Shown: positions 8,146 through 17,348, counted from the stretch's first letter. The stretch is 64,000 bases of DNA from Spiro-02 sp964465155 (GCA_964465155.1 CAYXIH010000005.1:1-64000); one strand, 5' to 3'. Numbers and translations are program-made. The notes: generated from the sequence alone by a model not told the origin.

Positions 8146-9411
8146 ATGAAGAAACAGATTGGTATCATCCTGCTTGTCGCTCTTGTGTCTATGGGAATGC
8201 TTTTTGCCCAAGGCTCAAAAGATCAGACGGCGCAGACAGGCCCCGTCGAACTGACATTCTGGTCACTCTTCACAGGTGGTGACGGCGAATTCTTCGACGC
8301 AATGATCAACGAGTTCAATGCAAGCCAGGACGGCATCGTCATGAAGAACGATACCGTGAAATTTGACAACTACTACACCAAGCTCACCACGGCGCTGGCC
8401 GCTGGGAATGCTCCGGATGTCGTGGTGGTACACCAGGGAAACATGCTCCCGTATGTCTCCAATGGATACCTTCTGGCCCTGAACCAGTATATCAGCCCGG
8501 CTGCCCTTGCCGACTTCCAGGAAGCTCCGCTTGCTGGCACGACTACCGATGGGAAGATCTACTCCCTGCCGTTGGATGTCCATCCGATCGTGATGTACTA
8601 CAACAAGGACCTGCTCAAGGCAGCTGGGGTGACAACGCTGCCCACCACGGCACAGGAGTTTGCTGACGCTGCACTGGCTGTGAAGAATGCAACGGGCAAA
8701 TGGGGCTTGGCAATCGACAACACCACTGGCGTCTACAAGGCCTATACCCTGACCAGGCTATTCATGTCGATGCTTGCCCAGCAGGGCGGTTCGCTGCTCA
8801 ATGCAGACAGCACCAAGGCCAACTTCAACAATGACTATGGTGTGAATGCACTGGCATGGCTGCAGGACCTGGTGTTCAAGTATCAGGTCAATCCCAACGA
8901 ATTGGACTATGATGCCGCGATGAACGTCTTCAAGATGGGTGATGCTGCGTTCTACTTCAATGGTGTCTGGGCAACTGGCGCATTGGAGCAGACTGACCTG
9001 AACTTTGGGGCAGCTCCGCTTCCGGCATTCTTCGGAACCGAGCCCTGGGCTTGGTCTGGCTCCCATACCCTGGCTGTCCCCGTGCAGAAGAACCAGGACC
9101 CCGTCAAGGCACAGGCAGCAGTCGACTTCATCGAGTGGATGACCGCCAATGGTGAGATGTGGGCCAAGGCTGGCCACATCCCCACCAGGAAGAGCGTTGC
9201 CCAGAAGGATGCCTTCAAGGCTCTGCCATATCGTGCGGACTATGCCGCAGCGGCAGCCTATGCGCTTGAGACTCCCAGGACTCCAGCTTGGGAAGAGGTG
9301 TATGGAACCATGAGCGACATGCTTGAGCAGGCAGTGACGAAGAATCTCCCTGCAAAGCAGGCATTGGCCAACATGGAGACCACCATCAACAAGATCTTGG
9401 CTTCCTACTGA
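8146..9411 (+). CDS. Sugar ABC transporter substrate-binding protein
   Basis: 421 aa, family 1 extracellular solute-binding protein (MalE/UgpB type). It has a signal peptide (MKKQIGIILLVALVSMGMLFA) without a lipobox cysteine, then the start of the mature fold (VELTFWSLFTGGDGEFFDAMINEF). YSLPLDVHPIVMYYNKDL and the C-terminal AQAAVDFIEWM are typical of the family. AAGGAGG precedes the ATG. A strong hairpin follows the gene and probably raises its mRNA level above that of the permeases. The transported sugar is unknown; a linked glycosidase suggests an oligosaccharide or glycoside. Confidence 0.93.
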   Translation: MKKQIGIILLVALVSMGMLFAQGSKDQTAQTGPVELTFWSLFTGGDGEFFDAMINEFNASQDGIVMKNDTVKFDNYYTKLTTALAAGNAPDVVVVHQGNMLPYVSNGYLLALNQYISPAALADFQEAPLAGTTTDGKIYSLPLDVHPIVMYYNKDLLKAAGVTTLPTTAQEFADAALAVKNATGKWGLAIDNTTGVYKAYTLTRLFMSMLAQQGGSLLNADSTKANFNNDYGVNALAWLQDLVFKYQVNPNELDYDAAMNVFKMGDAAFYFNGVWATGALEQTDLNFGAAPLPAFFGTEPWAWSGSHTLAVPVQKNQDPVKAQAAVDFIEWMTANGEMWAKAGHIPTRKSVAQKDAFKALPYRADYAAAAAYALETPRTPAWEEVYGTMSDMLEQAVTKNLPAKQALANMETTINKILASY

Positions 9412-9423
9412 TCGCCTACAGGC

Positions 9424-9447
9424 ATCCCTCCCGGCAACGGGAGGGAT
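9424..9447 (+). other. Intercistronic mRNA-stabilising hairpin
   Basis: A perfect 10-bp stem, ATCCCTCCCG with CGGGAGGGAT, is closed by a GCAA tetraloop. It has no T-run, so it is unlikely to be a full terminator. Such hairpins after binding-protein genes usually protect the upstream mRNA. Confidence 0.7.
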
Positions 9448-9472
9448 ACCCATTTCGAAAAGGAGCATCCCG

Positions 9473-10348
9473 ATGGCTATTCCTGGCAACAAAGACAAGC
9501 GTGACGGTCTCATCTTTGCCTTACCGTTCATGATTGTATTCGTGGTATTCATGGTCTTTCCCTTGGTGTTCGGGCTGGTGATCAGCTTTTTCAACTGGAA
9601 CATCCTGGGAACGCCACGTTTCATCGGGCTTGAGAACTACAAGGCGCTGTTCGTGGATGGAAAGTTCTATTCGTCGTTGTGGCATACCCTTGAGTTCGTG
9701 CTGATGACCACACCCGTCCTCCTGGCCCTTGGCTTTGCCATGGCCCTTGCAGTTACCGGAAAGTCACCGATCAAGGGCTTGATGGAGAACGTGTTCTTCG
9801 TGCCCTATATTTTCTCCATGACCGTCATCAGCACCCTCTGGGCTTGGCTGATGCAGAAAGACTTCGGAATCTTCAACCAGGTGATCACCTCCATGGGAGG
9901 ATCCCCGATTGGGTGGCTGACCAATGAGAAGGTGGCCATGTGGTCAGTTGCATTGACCACGTTGTGGTGGACCGCAGGTTTCAACATGGTGTTGTTCTCT
10001 GCAGGCATCAAGCAGATCCCACGGGAAGTGTATGAGTCGGCGATGATCGACGGTGCCTCCTGGTGGCAGGTCGTGCGCAAGATCACCATACCCCTTGTGT
10101 CATCTACAACCGTATTGTGCCTCATCCTGCAGGTGATAGCATCGTTCAACGTGTTCGGGCAAGTGTATGTGATGACAGGGGGAGGCCCGTATGGGACGAC
10201 CCGTGTCCTCGTCCAGTATATCTATGAGACTGGGTTCAAGTACTTCAAGATGGGCTACAGCGCAGCAATGAGCTATGTCCTCTTCCTGGTAATCCTCATC
10301 ATCTCGGTCGTACAGTACCTGTTGCTCAACAGAAAGGAGGAGGCATGA
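9473..10348 (+). CDS. Sugar ABC transporter permease (MalF/UgpA type)
   Basis: 291 aa with six membrane segments. The binding-protein-dependent permease EAA loop is visible (EVYESAMIDGASWWQVVRKI, about residues 184-203), which docks to the cytoplasmic ATPase. AAGGAG lies upstream of the ATG. Its end overlaps the next permease by four bases (ATGA), indicating coupled translation. No ATPase gene is present in the locus, so a shared MsmK/MalK-type ATPase encoded elsewhere is likely. Confidence 0.93.
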   Translation: MAIPGNKDKRDGLIFALPFMIVFVVFMVFPLVFGLVISFFNWNILGTPRFIGLENYKALFVDGKFYSSLWHTLEFVLMTTPVLLALGFAMALAVTGKSPIKGLMENVFFVPYIFSMTVISTLWAWLMQKDFGIFNQVITSMGGSPIGWLTNEKVAMWSVALTTLWWTAGFNMVLFSAGIKQIPREVYESAMIDGASWWQVVRKITIPLVSSTTVLCLILQVIASFNVFGQVYVMTGGGPYGTTRVLVQYIYETGFKYFKMGYSAAMSYVLFLVILIISVVQYLLLNRKEEA

Positions 10349-11178
10349 ACCTGCGCGCACAACGCTCGGCCAAGCAGATGCTCTATGTAGTCCTGCAAGT
10401 CATGGTGGTCCTCCTCTGGCTGTTCCCATTGTTCTGGTTGCTGCTCACATCCCTCAAGCCCGAGGCTGATGTCGTGACGCGTACCCTGCAGTTCTGGCCC
10501 AAGCGCATTACCTTCTCCAACTACGCAAAAGCCTTTACATCCACCTATATCATGCGGTGGATGCTCAACTCGATCATTGTATCGGCAGTGACCATGGTAT
10601 TCACCTTGGTCATCGATGCCCCTATCGCCTATATGTTTGCCAAGATCAAGTTCCCTGGCCGTTCCATCCTCTTTTGGATAGTCATGGCAGGGATGATGAT
10701 TCCCTTCCAAGTCCTGATCATCCCCTTGTACCTGCAGTTCAACGCCATGGGGTTGATCAACACCCTCACGGCAGCCATCATCCCACGGTTGGCCCTCCCA
10801 ATTGGCATCTTCATCCTCAAGCAATTCTATGAGGGGATTCCCACTGCCTTGGAGGAAGCTGCCTTCATCGATGGTGCAACCCGCTATTCAATTTTCATGA
10901 AGATCATTCTCCCATTGGGGAAAGCTGCGATGGCAACGGTGATGATCCTCTCCCTGATCAATGCATGGAACGACTTCCTCTGGCCGTTGATCGCGATCAA
11001 CGACACGGTGAAGTATACCATCACCGTCGGGATTGCAAACTTCCAGGGAACGCACGGTACCCAGTATGCCCTGATCATGGCTGGAGCGGTAATTGCCTCG
11101 ATACCACAGTTCATCTTCTATTTCTTCTTCCGGAAGAACATCATTGCCGGCATTGCGTCGACAGGAATCAAGGGGTAG
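10345..11178 (+). CDS. Sugar ABC transporter permease (MalG/UgpE type)
   Basis: 277 aa with six membrane segments. The EAA loop reads ALEEAAFIDGATRYSIFMKI (about residues 171-190). It starts within the stop codon of the first permease (ATGA), preceded by AAAGGAGG. It is the second half of the heterodimeric channel. The glycosidase-like gene begins five bases after its stop. Confidence 0.93.
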   Translation: MNLRAQRSAKQMLYVVLQVMVVLLWLFPLFWLLLTSLKPEADVVTRTLQFWPKRITFSNYAKAFTSTYIMRWMLNSIIVSAVTMVFTLVIDAPIAYMFAKIKFPGRSILFWIVMAGMMIPFQVLIIPLYLQFNAMGLINTLTAAIIPRLALPIGIFILKQFYEGIPTALEEAAFIDGATRYSIFMKIILPLGKAAMATVMILSLINAWNDFLWPLIAINDTVKYTITVGIANFQGTHGTQYALIMAGAVIASIPQFIFYFFFRKNIIAGIASTGIKG

Positions 11179-11183
11179 ATGCC

Positions 11184-13214
11184 ATGCAAATAACACTGAC
11201 ATCCCGCGATATCCAATGCAGCCTGGGCCGTGCCCCATCCTTTGCCATGACCTGCAGCGTGAGCATGGATGGACAGCTGCTGGACCGGCTGGATACCACC
11301 GTCCATGGGCATACGGTCGTCTCACGGTTCTCACAACGGGTGGTGGTCACCGATACCATCCAAGTCCATGGCTCATTGGTGCTGGTGCACCGTAGCTGGA
11401 GCTTCCAACGTCCTGGTTCATACCGGCTGTTCAACAATTTCTCCTATGATGATGCACAGCAACCAAATACGGTGTTGGTGCCCGCCGTGTGGTACAACGA
11501 CAATGAGCAGGGAATAGGGATGTATCCGACACGGGCAAGGAGTGAATTCTGGAGCTTCTTGGAGCACCGCATGCCCATACCTGGGTGTATCCAGCTGAGC
11601 AACGGCGAGCGGATATTCACCGTATCCACCGATCCCGCAACCGACAGTGCCTGCTATGCCTCTTCCAGTTGGGATACCCATGGCATCCGCATAGCGATTC
11701 CCGGCACTGAGTGGCCATGTAGCTACCATGGCAAGCAGGCATTGGACGACACAACGGACCAAGAGGTACCCACCATTGCCATATCTGGGCCGCTGCAGCT
11801 GCATAGGACATTCTATGTCCAGTGCACCTCTTGCCCAGATCGTCTTGCCGCCTACCGAACATATGTGGAGCAGCTGCGTCAGATATTGCCAGCCCAGGGT
11901 GAGCCTCTGATCAGCTGGGATGCATACCGTACATCCAAGATCGTGCACCTCATCAGCATGGTACGCCGTGCCGACAATGGAGATGGCTACCTGCAGATGG
12001 GCAGGGGCAACGGAGTCACGCAACCGGTGTATGAATTCACCGCCGCCTCGTTCCTGGTCAAGAGCCTGGAAGGTGCGTGTATCCTTGCCTCCACACCTGT
12101 CCAGGAAGTGCCAGCTGCATCACTGCAATATCTGAGTGAGCTCTTAGGGCTTCCCAATGATTGTGACTTGTTGTTGGAAGTGGCAGTGCGCATCGCCAAC
12201 TTCTTTCTCAAGGCTGAGAGTGAGCCGGGGGTATTCAGGGACTGCCATGACCTGCACAAGCATATCTTTGGCGGGTACCTTGGTATTGGTGAGCACCAGG
12301 AGTTCCAATACCTGGTCAACAGCCGGTGCAATGGCGAAGCCATGAAAGGGTATGTGCAGTTGTGCTCCATCCTCAAAGAGCACGACCGCCCGTATCACTC
12401 CTACCTGGATTTGGCCCAGCGCGTGGCAATGTTCTATTGTGACAACCAGCTCTCCACTGGCTCATTCGGGAGGTGGTGGTCACCCTCGGGGATGCCCGTC
12501 AATACCCAGGGAACCAATGGGGCATACATTGGCTCCTTCCTGATAGCACTATACCGCTTCTTGCCAGAGAATGACCCGATGCGTGGCACACTGTTGTCTG
12601 CGATCATGCGCTGCTATGCGTATTATGGTGAGTTGGCGAACGAAGGTGAGTTCCATGGCGACACCTTGGATGCAGATTCCTGTGACAAGGAGGCGGGTGT
12701 CGCATTGCTATCCTTGTTCCTTGACCTGTATGACCTGCTTCCCGACCAGCGGTACCTTGCCAGCGCCCGGAGGGCTGCAGACTTCATCCTGCTGTGGATC
12801 TGGCAGACCGACCAGGTGTTCCCTGCGGGCACCCAGCTTGCCAAGCATGGTTTCCACACGATGGGGATGACAGCGGTATCGGTGGCGCACCACCATTTGG
12901 ATTTCTACGGCATGACGATCGCATACGATTTCCTACGCCTGTATGCAGCCACCGGTGAACGAATCTACGAGCAGCAGGCGCACCTGATGGCCAATGCATG
13001 CCGGCAGTTGATCGCCGATGCCAACGACGCTCTGGGGCGTGACGCTTCGTTCATCGGTTGGCAGCCTGAGCAGATCAACCACACCAACTGGGACTACTTT
13101 GATGAAGCAACGCGTTTTTGTGGCTCCTTTGACATTGACATCGCTTGGGTGAACGTCCTGGGACTCGGGGCGTATATGAAGATCAAGGAGCGGTTTGCCC
13201 GCTTCATGGAGTAA
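11184..13214 (+). CDS. Predicted six-hairpin (alpha/alpha) glycosidase-like protein
   Basis: 676 aa, no signal peptide, so cytoplasmic. An N-terminal beta-rich part (residues 1 to about 230) is followed by a helical part with repeated aromatic and acidic segments, for example YLDLAQRVAMFYCDNQL, GRWWSPSG, DADSCDKEAGVALLSLFLDLYDL and NHTNWDYFDEATRFCGSFDIDIAW, like alpha/alpha-toroid glycosidases. I cannot assign a GH family or name catalytic residues. The ATG at 11184 was chosen because it follows AAGGGGTAG five bases after the permease stop; the frame is open further upstream but overlaps the permease. Context suggests that it acts on the imported sugar. Confidence 0.6.
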   Translation: MQITLTSRDIQCSLGRAPSFAMTCSVSMDGQLLDRLDTTVHGHTVVSRFSQRVVVTDTIQVHGSLVLVHRSWSFQRPGSYRLFNNFSYDDAQQPNTVLVPAVWYNDNEQGIGMYPTRARSEFWSFLEHRMPIPGCIQLSNGERIFTVSTDPATDSACYASSSWDTHGIRIAIPGTEWPCSYHGKQALDDTTDQEVPTIAISGPLQLHRTFYVQCTSCPDRLAAYRTYVEQLRQILPAQGEPLISWDAYRTSKIVHLISMVRRADNGDGYLQMGRGNGVTQPVYEFTAASFLVKSLEGACILASTPVQEVPAASLQYLSELLGLPNDCDLLLEVAVRIANFFLKAESEPGVFRDCHDLHKHIFGGYLGIGEHQEFQYLVNSRCNGEAMKGYVQLCSILKEHDRPYHSYLDLAQRVAMFYCDNQLSTGSFGRWWSPSGMPVNTQGTNGAYIGSFLIALYRFLPENDPMRGTLLSAIMRCYAYYGELANEGEFHGDTLDADSCDKEAGVALLSLFLDLYDLLPDQRYLASARRAADFILLWIWQTDQVFPAGTQLAKHGFHTMGMTAVSVAHHHLDFYGMTIAYDFLRLYAATGERIYEQQAHLMANACRQLIADANDALGRDASFIGWQPEQINHTNWDYFDEATRFCGSFDIDIAWVNVLGLGAYMKIKERFARFME

Positions 13215-13219
13215 CGATC

Positions 13220-13960
13220 ATGGACAAGAACCGGATATCCCTTATCTCTCTGAACTTGTGGAACACGGAGCACCTTGAGCAACGCTCAAGGTGCCTGACA
13301 TCGTTTCTGTCGACATACCATGCCGACATCTTCTGCTTCCAGGAGATCCGCCCACAGCTCATCGAACTGTTTGCTCCTGTAATGCAGGAGTATGAGCGCG
13401 TGCAGGGACCGGATGCAGGCTGGCAATGCGAGTCATCAATCTACTTCCGCAAGGATCGGTTCAAGCTGGTGCAGGCGGGTAGGGTGGACCTCAGGATGCC
13501 GGAGCCCGATCGTGGGGTGTTCTGGGCAAAGCTTGCCGACATGCAGGGACGGCAATTGTTCGTGGCGACGATGCACCTGACCCACCAGCTCAATGCAGAT
13601 GAGAAGCGCACGGGCATGCCATATCGTCCCCGGGAGGCCCATGATGCCTCGGCTGCATTGCTACAGCTGACTTGTGGCATGCCATCAGTCATCTGCGGGG
13701 ACTTCAATGATCCTATCCAACCCTCGAGGATCTTCCATGAGGATGCAGGGTTTGAAGATGTATGGAACATCCTGGGAACCCCCGCTCCCGTGACGTTCCC
13801 CTGTCCGTTCCTCTCCGATGAACTGTTCTTGGTCGAGGCAATCGACAAGATCATGGTCAAGGATGGGCTGTCTCCCATCGCTGCCTATTCCCCCCAGTAT
13901 TCAATTCCAGGCCAGGCCCTGTCCGACCATTGGCCGGTGATGGCTGTCTTGGAATATTGA
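13220..13960 (+). CDS. Endonuclease/exonuclease/phosphatase-fold hydrolase
   Basis: 246 aa, cytoplasmic. The EEP (DNase I-like) superfamily motifs are present in order: ISLNLWN (metal-side Asn), FCFQEIRP (metal-binding Glu), GDFND (catalytic Asp/Asn) and C-terminal SDHWPVMAVL (catalytic His). The family includes nucleases, sphingomyelinases and sugar- or inositol-phosphate phosphatases. It lies last in the LacI-regulated sugar operon, five bases after the glycosidase-like gene, which makes a phosphatase role more likely than DNA repair (inference). Confidence 0.8.
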   Translation: MDKNRISLISLNLWNTEHLEQRSRCLTSFLSTYHADIFCFQEIRPQLIELFAPVMQEYERVQGPDAGWQCESSIYFRKDRFKLVQAGRVDLRMPEPDRGVFWAKLADMQGRQLFVATMHLTHQLNADEKRTGMPYRPREAHDASAALLQLTCGMPSVICGDFNDPIQPSRIFHEDAGFEDVWNILGTPAPVTFPCPFLSDELFLVEAIDKIMVKDGLSPIAAYSPQYSIPGQALSDHWPVMAVLEY

Positions 13961-13981
13961 TAGTTGTGTTTCTCCTTGTGT

Positions 13982-14024
13982 GCTGCCGTGCATGTTCCCT
14001 CCATGCACGGCAGCTGTTGTCTTT
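13982..14024 (+). terminator. Terminator of the sugar operon
   Basis: A perfect 13-bp stem (13982-13994 with 14002-14014, 7-nt loop) is followed by TGTTGTCTTT. Confidence 0.8.
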
Positions 14025-14026
14025 GG

Positions 14027-14065
14027 GTAACCACAAAAAAAGAGTCTCTGAGTAACCACAAAAAA
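14027..14065. repeat. Direct repeat upstream of the perR promoter
   Basis: GTAACCACAAAAAA occurs at 14027-14040 and 14052-14065, 25 bases apart, ending five bases before the -35 element of the perR promoter. The spacing of about two and a half helical turns and the A-tracts could reflect an activator site or curved upstream DNA. Function unknown. Confidence 0.5.
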
Positions 14066-14069
14066 GATA

Positions 14070-14125
14070 TTGACATGGATGGTAATTTGTAGCATTATAT
14101 CCTTAACAGTATTTAATACTAATAA
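14070..14125 (+). promoter_or_regulatory. Promoter and Fur/PerR-type operator of perR-rbr
   Basis: A consensus TTGACA (14070-14075) and an ATTATA-like -10 element (near 14094-14099) are followed by an extended inverted repeat at 14103-14125. Its core AGTATTTAATACT is a perfect 13-bp palindrome, with outer TTA/TAA arms. It resembles PerR/Fur boxes (AT-rich 7-1-7 palindromes) and fits autoregulation. Confidence 0.7.
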
Positions 14126-14137
14126 GGAACGGCTATT

Positions 14138-14536
14138 ATGAATAGGAGACGGACAATACAGCGTGACTTGGTGCTTCAGGAGATTGCACGTCGGTGTGAC
14201 CATCCCAATGCCGAGCAGGTGTTCGAGGCGGTATCAGATACCCATCCCAGCATCAGCAAAGCCACCGTGTACCGAAATCTCAACATCCTTGAGCAGGAGG
14301 GCCTTATCAGGAGGGTCTCGTTGCCAGGAGCGCAGTGTGACCACTACGACCGGACCTTGGACAACCATTATCATGTATTCTGCGAGCGGTGTGGCAAAGT
14401 TGCCGACGTTGACCTCGCCTACATGACCCAGTTGTCCGATGCGGTACATGAGGCATCAGGATACCAGCTGTTCAGGCACGAAATGGTCTTTCACGGGCTT
14501 TGCCCCGATTGCAAAAACAACGATATGCAGCATTAG
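14138..14536 (+). CDS. perR: Fur-family regulator, PerR-like
   Basis: 132 aa. A winged helix-turn-helix (residues 22-60, with SKATVYRNLNILEQEGLI as recognition region) precedes a dimerisation domain with HYHVFCERCGK. Structural zinc ligands are C82/C85 and C122/C125. Fur-family proteins sense iron, zinc or peroxide; the immediate downstream rubrerythrin argues for peroxide sensing. It is somewhat short at the N-terminus for the family. The operator overlapping the leader suggests negative autoregulation. The exact sensing type is inferred from context. Confidence 0.85.
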   Translation: MNRRRTIQRDLVLQEIARRCDHPNAEQVFEAVSDTHPSISKATVYRNLNILEQEGLIRRVSLPGAQCDHYDRTLDNHYHVFCERCGKVADVDLAYMTQLSDAVHEASGYQLFRHEMVFHGLCPDCKNNDMQH

Positions 14537-14559
14537 CCTGCACAGGAGAGGAGATTACC

Positions 14560-15102
14560 ATGGAATTGAAAGGATCAAAGACGGAAGCTAACTTGAAGAC
14601 TGCATTTGCAGGTGAATCCCAGGCACGCAACAAGTACACCTACTTTGCAAGCAAGGCTCGCAAGGAAGGGTATGTGCAGATCGCAAACATCTTCGAGGAG
14701 ACTGCCAACAACGAGAAAGAGCATGCCAAGATTTGGTTCAAGCTGTTGCAGGGTGGCGAGATTGGTTCCACCGCAGAGTGCCTGAAGGCTGCCGCCGAGG
14801 GTGAGAACTACGAATGGACCGACATGTACGATACCTTCGCCAAGGAAGCAGAGGCCGAGGGGTTCAAGCAGATTGCAACCCTGTTCGCCAAGGTCGGCGC
14901 AATTGAGAAGCACCATGAGGAGCGCTACCTCGCACTGCTGAAGAATGTCGACGAGGGCCTTGTGTTCTCACGCGACGGCGAGATGATCTGGAAGTGCAGC
15001 AACTGTGGCCACATTGCAATTGGCAAGAAGGCTCCGCTGGTATGTCCAGTTTGCGCCCATCCCCAGTCCTACTTCGAGATTGCGAACAACAACAACTACT
15101 AA
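14560..15102 (+). CDS. rbr: Rubrerythrin
   Basis: 180 aa, typical length. The N-terminal ferritin-like di-iron domain has the ligand helices (FAGESQARNKYTYFA, FEETANNEKEHAKIW, FAKVGAIEKHHEERY). The C-terminal rubredoxin-like domain has the iron-binding cysteines C146/C149 and C162/C165. Rubrerythrin reduces hydrogen peroxide in anaerobes. The start ATG follows GGAGAGGAG. It lies 23 bases after perR, so the two form a peroxide-response operon. Confidence 0.95.
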   Translation: MELKGSKTEANLKTAFAGESQARNKYTYFASKARKEGYVQIANIFEETANNEKEHAKIWFKLLQGGEIGSTAECLKAAAEGENYEWTDMYDTFAKEAEAEGFKQIATLFAKVGAIEKHHEERYLALLKNVDEGLVFSRDGEMIWKCSNCGHIAIGKKAPLVCPVCAHPQSYFEIANNNNY

Positions 15103-15125
15103 GACCGATAGGTCCGTTATACAGC

Positions 15126-15152
15126 AACGCCCGCGTGAACCACGCGGGCGTT
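15126..15152. terminator. Hairpin terminator between convergent genes
   Basis: A perfect 12-bp stem AACGCCCGCGTG with CACGCGGGCGTT and a 3-nt loop lies between rbr and the amidohydrolase on the opposite strand. The T-run is weak on either side. Confidence 0.7.
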
Positions 15153-15167
15153 GCCATTGCAAGGGGT

Positions 15168-16484
15168 TCAGAACAGCCCCAGCCGCTTCTTTGGCTCCGT
15201 GTCGATGCCATAGAACCGCATGGGATTGACTGTGGTGAACGCATGCACCTGGTCGTCGGAGAACGGTGACTGCTCAAAGATACGGTAATAGTTGGTGTAT
15301 GACTCGACCTTGGTCAGGTTGACCGAGAAGTCGGAACCGAACATCGTCTTGGAGAGGATGGCATCGGCCTCCTCTGGACCCGAATCGTTGATGAAGTGGA
15401 GCAAGTTTGCATAGAACTCGGGAGTCGATCCAGAGAATGAGAGGTCGGCATATACTCCTGGGTACTCCTTCATCAGGGTGACGATGTCGTAGAACCACCC
15501 AGAATCGGGCATCTTGGTCGCAAGCGAAGACAGGAATGCCATCGGGCGTTTGTTGCTGGACAGGGAGTACTGCTTGCCAAAGTGGGCAAAGTCCACCTTG
15601 ATCATCGGGTAATGCTCGAATACAGGTCTCCAGCTCATCGGTGCTGTATATTGCCAGGCCGTCTTGGCCGGGATGCCACGGAACCCCTGGTCGTCGCAGT
15701 GGGTGACGATCGGAACATCGTTGTCAACGCAGAATTGGTAGATCATCTGCATCTTCTCCAATTCCGCCGGATCCGAAGGCCAGGGGTTGGTTCCCAACGG
15801 TGGATAAATCTTGACCCCATAGAATCTCTTTTCCCGTCCTGCTTTGCCTGTTGCAATCTGCACTGGGTCGATCCTGCGCCCGTCGGTCCGGATCATGTCC
15901 AGGATCTGTCCTACGAAGTCAGCATCATGGACGGCTGGGTTGATCCCAAGGATAGGGTAGAACTCGAACAACCCTTGTGGCCTGTTCTTGTAGTACCAAT
16001 CGATTCCCTCCACCGTATCCTTTGCATAGGCCATGATCCTTTCGGGTTGCGTAATCTTGTAGTAGATGGAGTTCCACTCTTTCTGGTCCTCCGAGAAGTC
16101 CATCACCAGGGGGCACATGGCGAGCTTGCTGTATGTGCGGTTGCGGAAGTGGAGCTTGCCCTCACGGATGTATGGTGCGTCGGGGTACATATAGTTGGGA
16201 GGGAAATGGGTCCTGTTCTCCGGCCGTTCATATTTGCCAAGCAGGTCATCCTCCATCATTGCGAAGATTTGTCCGATGGGTCGCTCGAATGCGGAGAGGG
16301 CATTCATCAGCGTCTGCATCATCTGGCTCCCCTTCCTGTTGGCAGGGGTGAGGATATAGGAAGGCGACAGCGCTCCGCTGGTAAGGAACTCGGGCAATCC
16401 GTCCTGGATTGACTCGATGAAGCTAATGAAGCTGGGCTGCGCAAGCGTCATTGCATGGAAATGTGTATCGAAGAAATACTCCAT
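15168..16484 (-). CDS. TIM-barrel amidohydrolase (amidohydrolase 2-like)
   Basis: 438 aa, cytoplasmic. The N-terminal metal-binding motif DTHFH (residues 6-10) is followed by features of the superfamily: VPIVTHCDDQGF (His ligand on a later strand), VDFAHFGK, and FGSDFSVN (the C-terminal catalytic Asp). Members include decarboxylases and hydrolases of lactones or amides. Substrate unknown. The ATG has a GGAGG-type site seven bases upstream. The uncharacterised gene at 16527-17348 ends 42 bases before it on the same strand. Confidence 0.75.
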   Translation of the reverse strand: MEYFFDTHFHAMTLAQPSFISFIESIQDGLPEFLTSGALSPSYILTPANRKGSQMMQTLMNALSAFERPIGQIFAMMEDDLLGKYERPENRTHFPPNYMYPDAPYIREGKLHFRNRTYSKLAMCPLVMDFSEDQKEWNSIYYKITQPERIMAYAKDTVEGIDWYYKNRPQGLFEFYPILGINPAVHDADFVGQILDMIRTDGRRIDPVQIATGKAGREKRFYGVKIYPPLGTNPWPSDPAELEKMQMIYQFCVDNDVPIVTHCDDQGFRGIPAKTAWQYTAPMSWRPVFEHYPMIKVDFAHFGKQYSLSSNKRPMAFLSSLATKMPDSGWFYDIVTLMKEYPGVYADLSFSGSTPEFYANLLHFINDSGPEEADAILSKTMFGSDFSVNLTKVESYTNYYRIFEQSPFSDDQVHAFTTVNPMRFYGIDTEPKKRLGLF

Positions 16485-16526
16485 GGAAACCTCCGGTCAC
16501 TGCCAATGATACACAATGCCGGCCGT

Positions 16527-17348
16527 CTAGACCAGTTCCTGAAGGCGTTTGTGTTGGCTCATGATCCGTTGGATCAGTTGCGTCCTCTTGTGCATGATCG
16601 AATGGTTGTTGGACAGCCTCAGTACCCGCACCAGTTCATGGACCTGCTGCTTCAGTGTCTCCATGAGATATGATATCTCTCCCTGTGAAAACCCCAATGC
16701 CGTGATCAGTGTCGCAAAGGAGAGGGGCGTCAGGAATGTATCATCTGTCCGTTCTTCCAAGAGCCAGCGTGTGCCAGGGACCAGCAGGGGGCACAGCGAG
16801 AGCCTGCCATCCTGCTGTTCTTCAAAGTACAACTTGTTGGAGGAAATGGTGTCCGACCCTGTGAGGAAGGTGAACACTGCACGCCGGAAGAACTCATGGC
16901 GGTGTGGCAGCGGGACACGCTTCACATACGTTGCCCGTTGCTCCAGCTTGCGGAACTTTGCAGGGATGCAGGTTGCCTTGTTGTGTTGGCACAACGCATC
17001 GGGTGATCCACAGAGAGGCATCATCAGGGCCAACTCTCCTGTATGGAGGAAGACCATCTGTGCCGCTACCACCCGTATCTCGAACAGGCGCACCAACGAC
17101 CGCATGATCATCTGGTGGTGGAGGTGCAGGACGCCCTCTGGTTGCCTCTTGGGAACCTCCAGGATATGGGTTGCGTCTTCTCCGCCATCGGTGCAGACCG
17201 TGAAGAAATTGCAGGACCTTGAATGGAATTCATTACGGATATACCGAAACGGCATTGGGTGGGAAACATCAGGAAGAAAGGATGCGATGTCACTCTGATT
17301 GGTAGGAATACATGTCTGTAGGTAAAGTACATTGTCAATTTTTGTCAT
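16527..17348 (-). CDS. Hypothetical protein
   Basis: About 273 aa from the ATG at 17348, which has AGG a few bases upstream; a TTG at 17408 would add 20 residues but lacks a ribosome site. No signal peptide or clear membrane segment. It is rich in His, Cys and Arg, and the C-terminal third is helical with possible coiled coil (LMETLKQQVHELVRVLRL). I do not recognise the family. It lies between glnS and the amidohydrolase, with a terminator on the glnS side, so it probably has its own promoter in 17349-17470. Confidence 0.65.
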   Translation of the reverse strand: MTKIDNVLYLQTCIPTNQSDIASFLPDVSHPMPFRYIRNEFHSRSCNFFTVCTDGGEDATHILEVPKRQPEGVLHLHHQMIMRSLVRLFEIRVVAAQMVFLHTGELALMMPLCGSPDALCQHNKATCIPAKFRKLEQRATYVKRVPLPHRHEFFRRAVFTFLTGSDTISSNKLYFEEQQDGRLSLCPLLVPGTRWLLEERTDDTFLTPLSFATLITALGFSQGEISYLMETLKQQVHELVRVLRLSNNHSIMHKRTQLIQRIMSQHKRLQELV

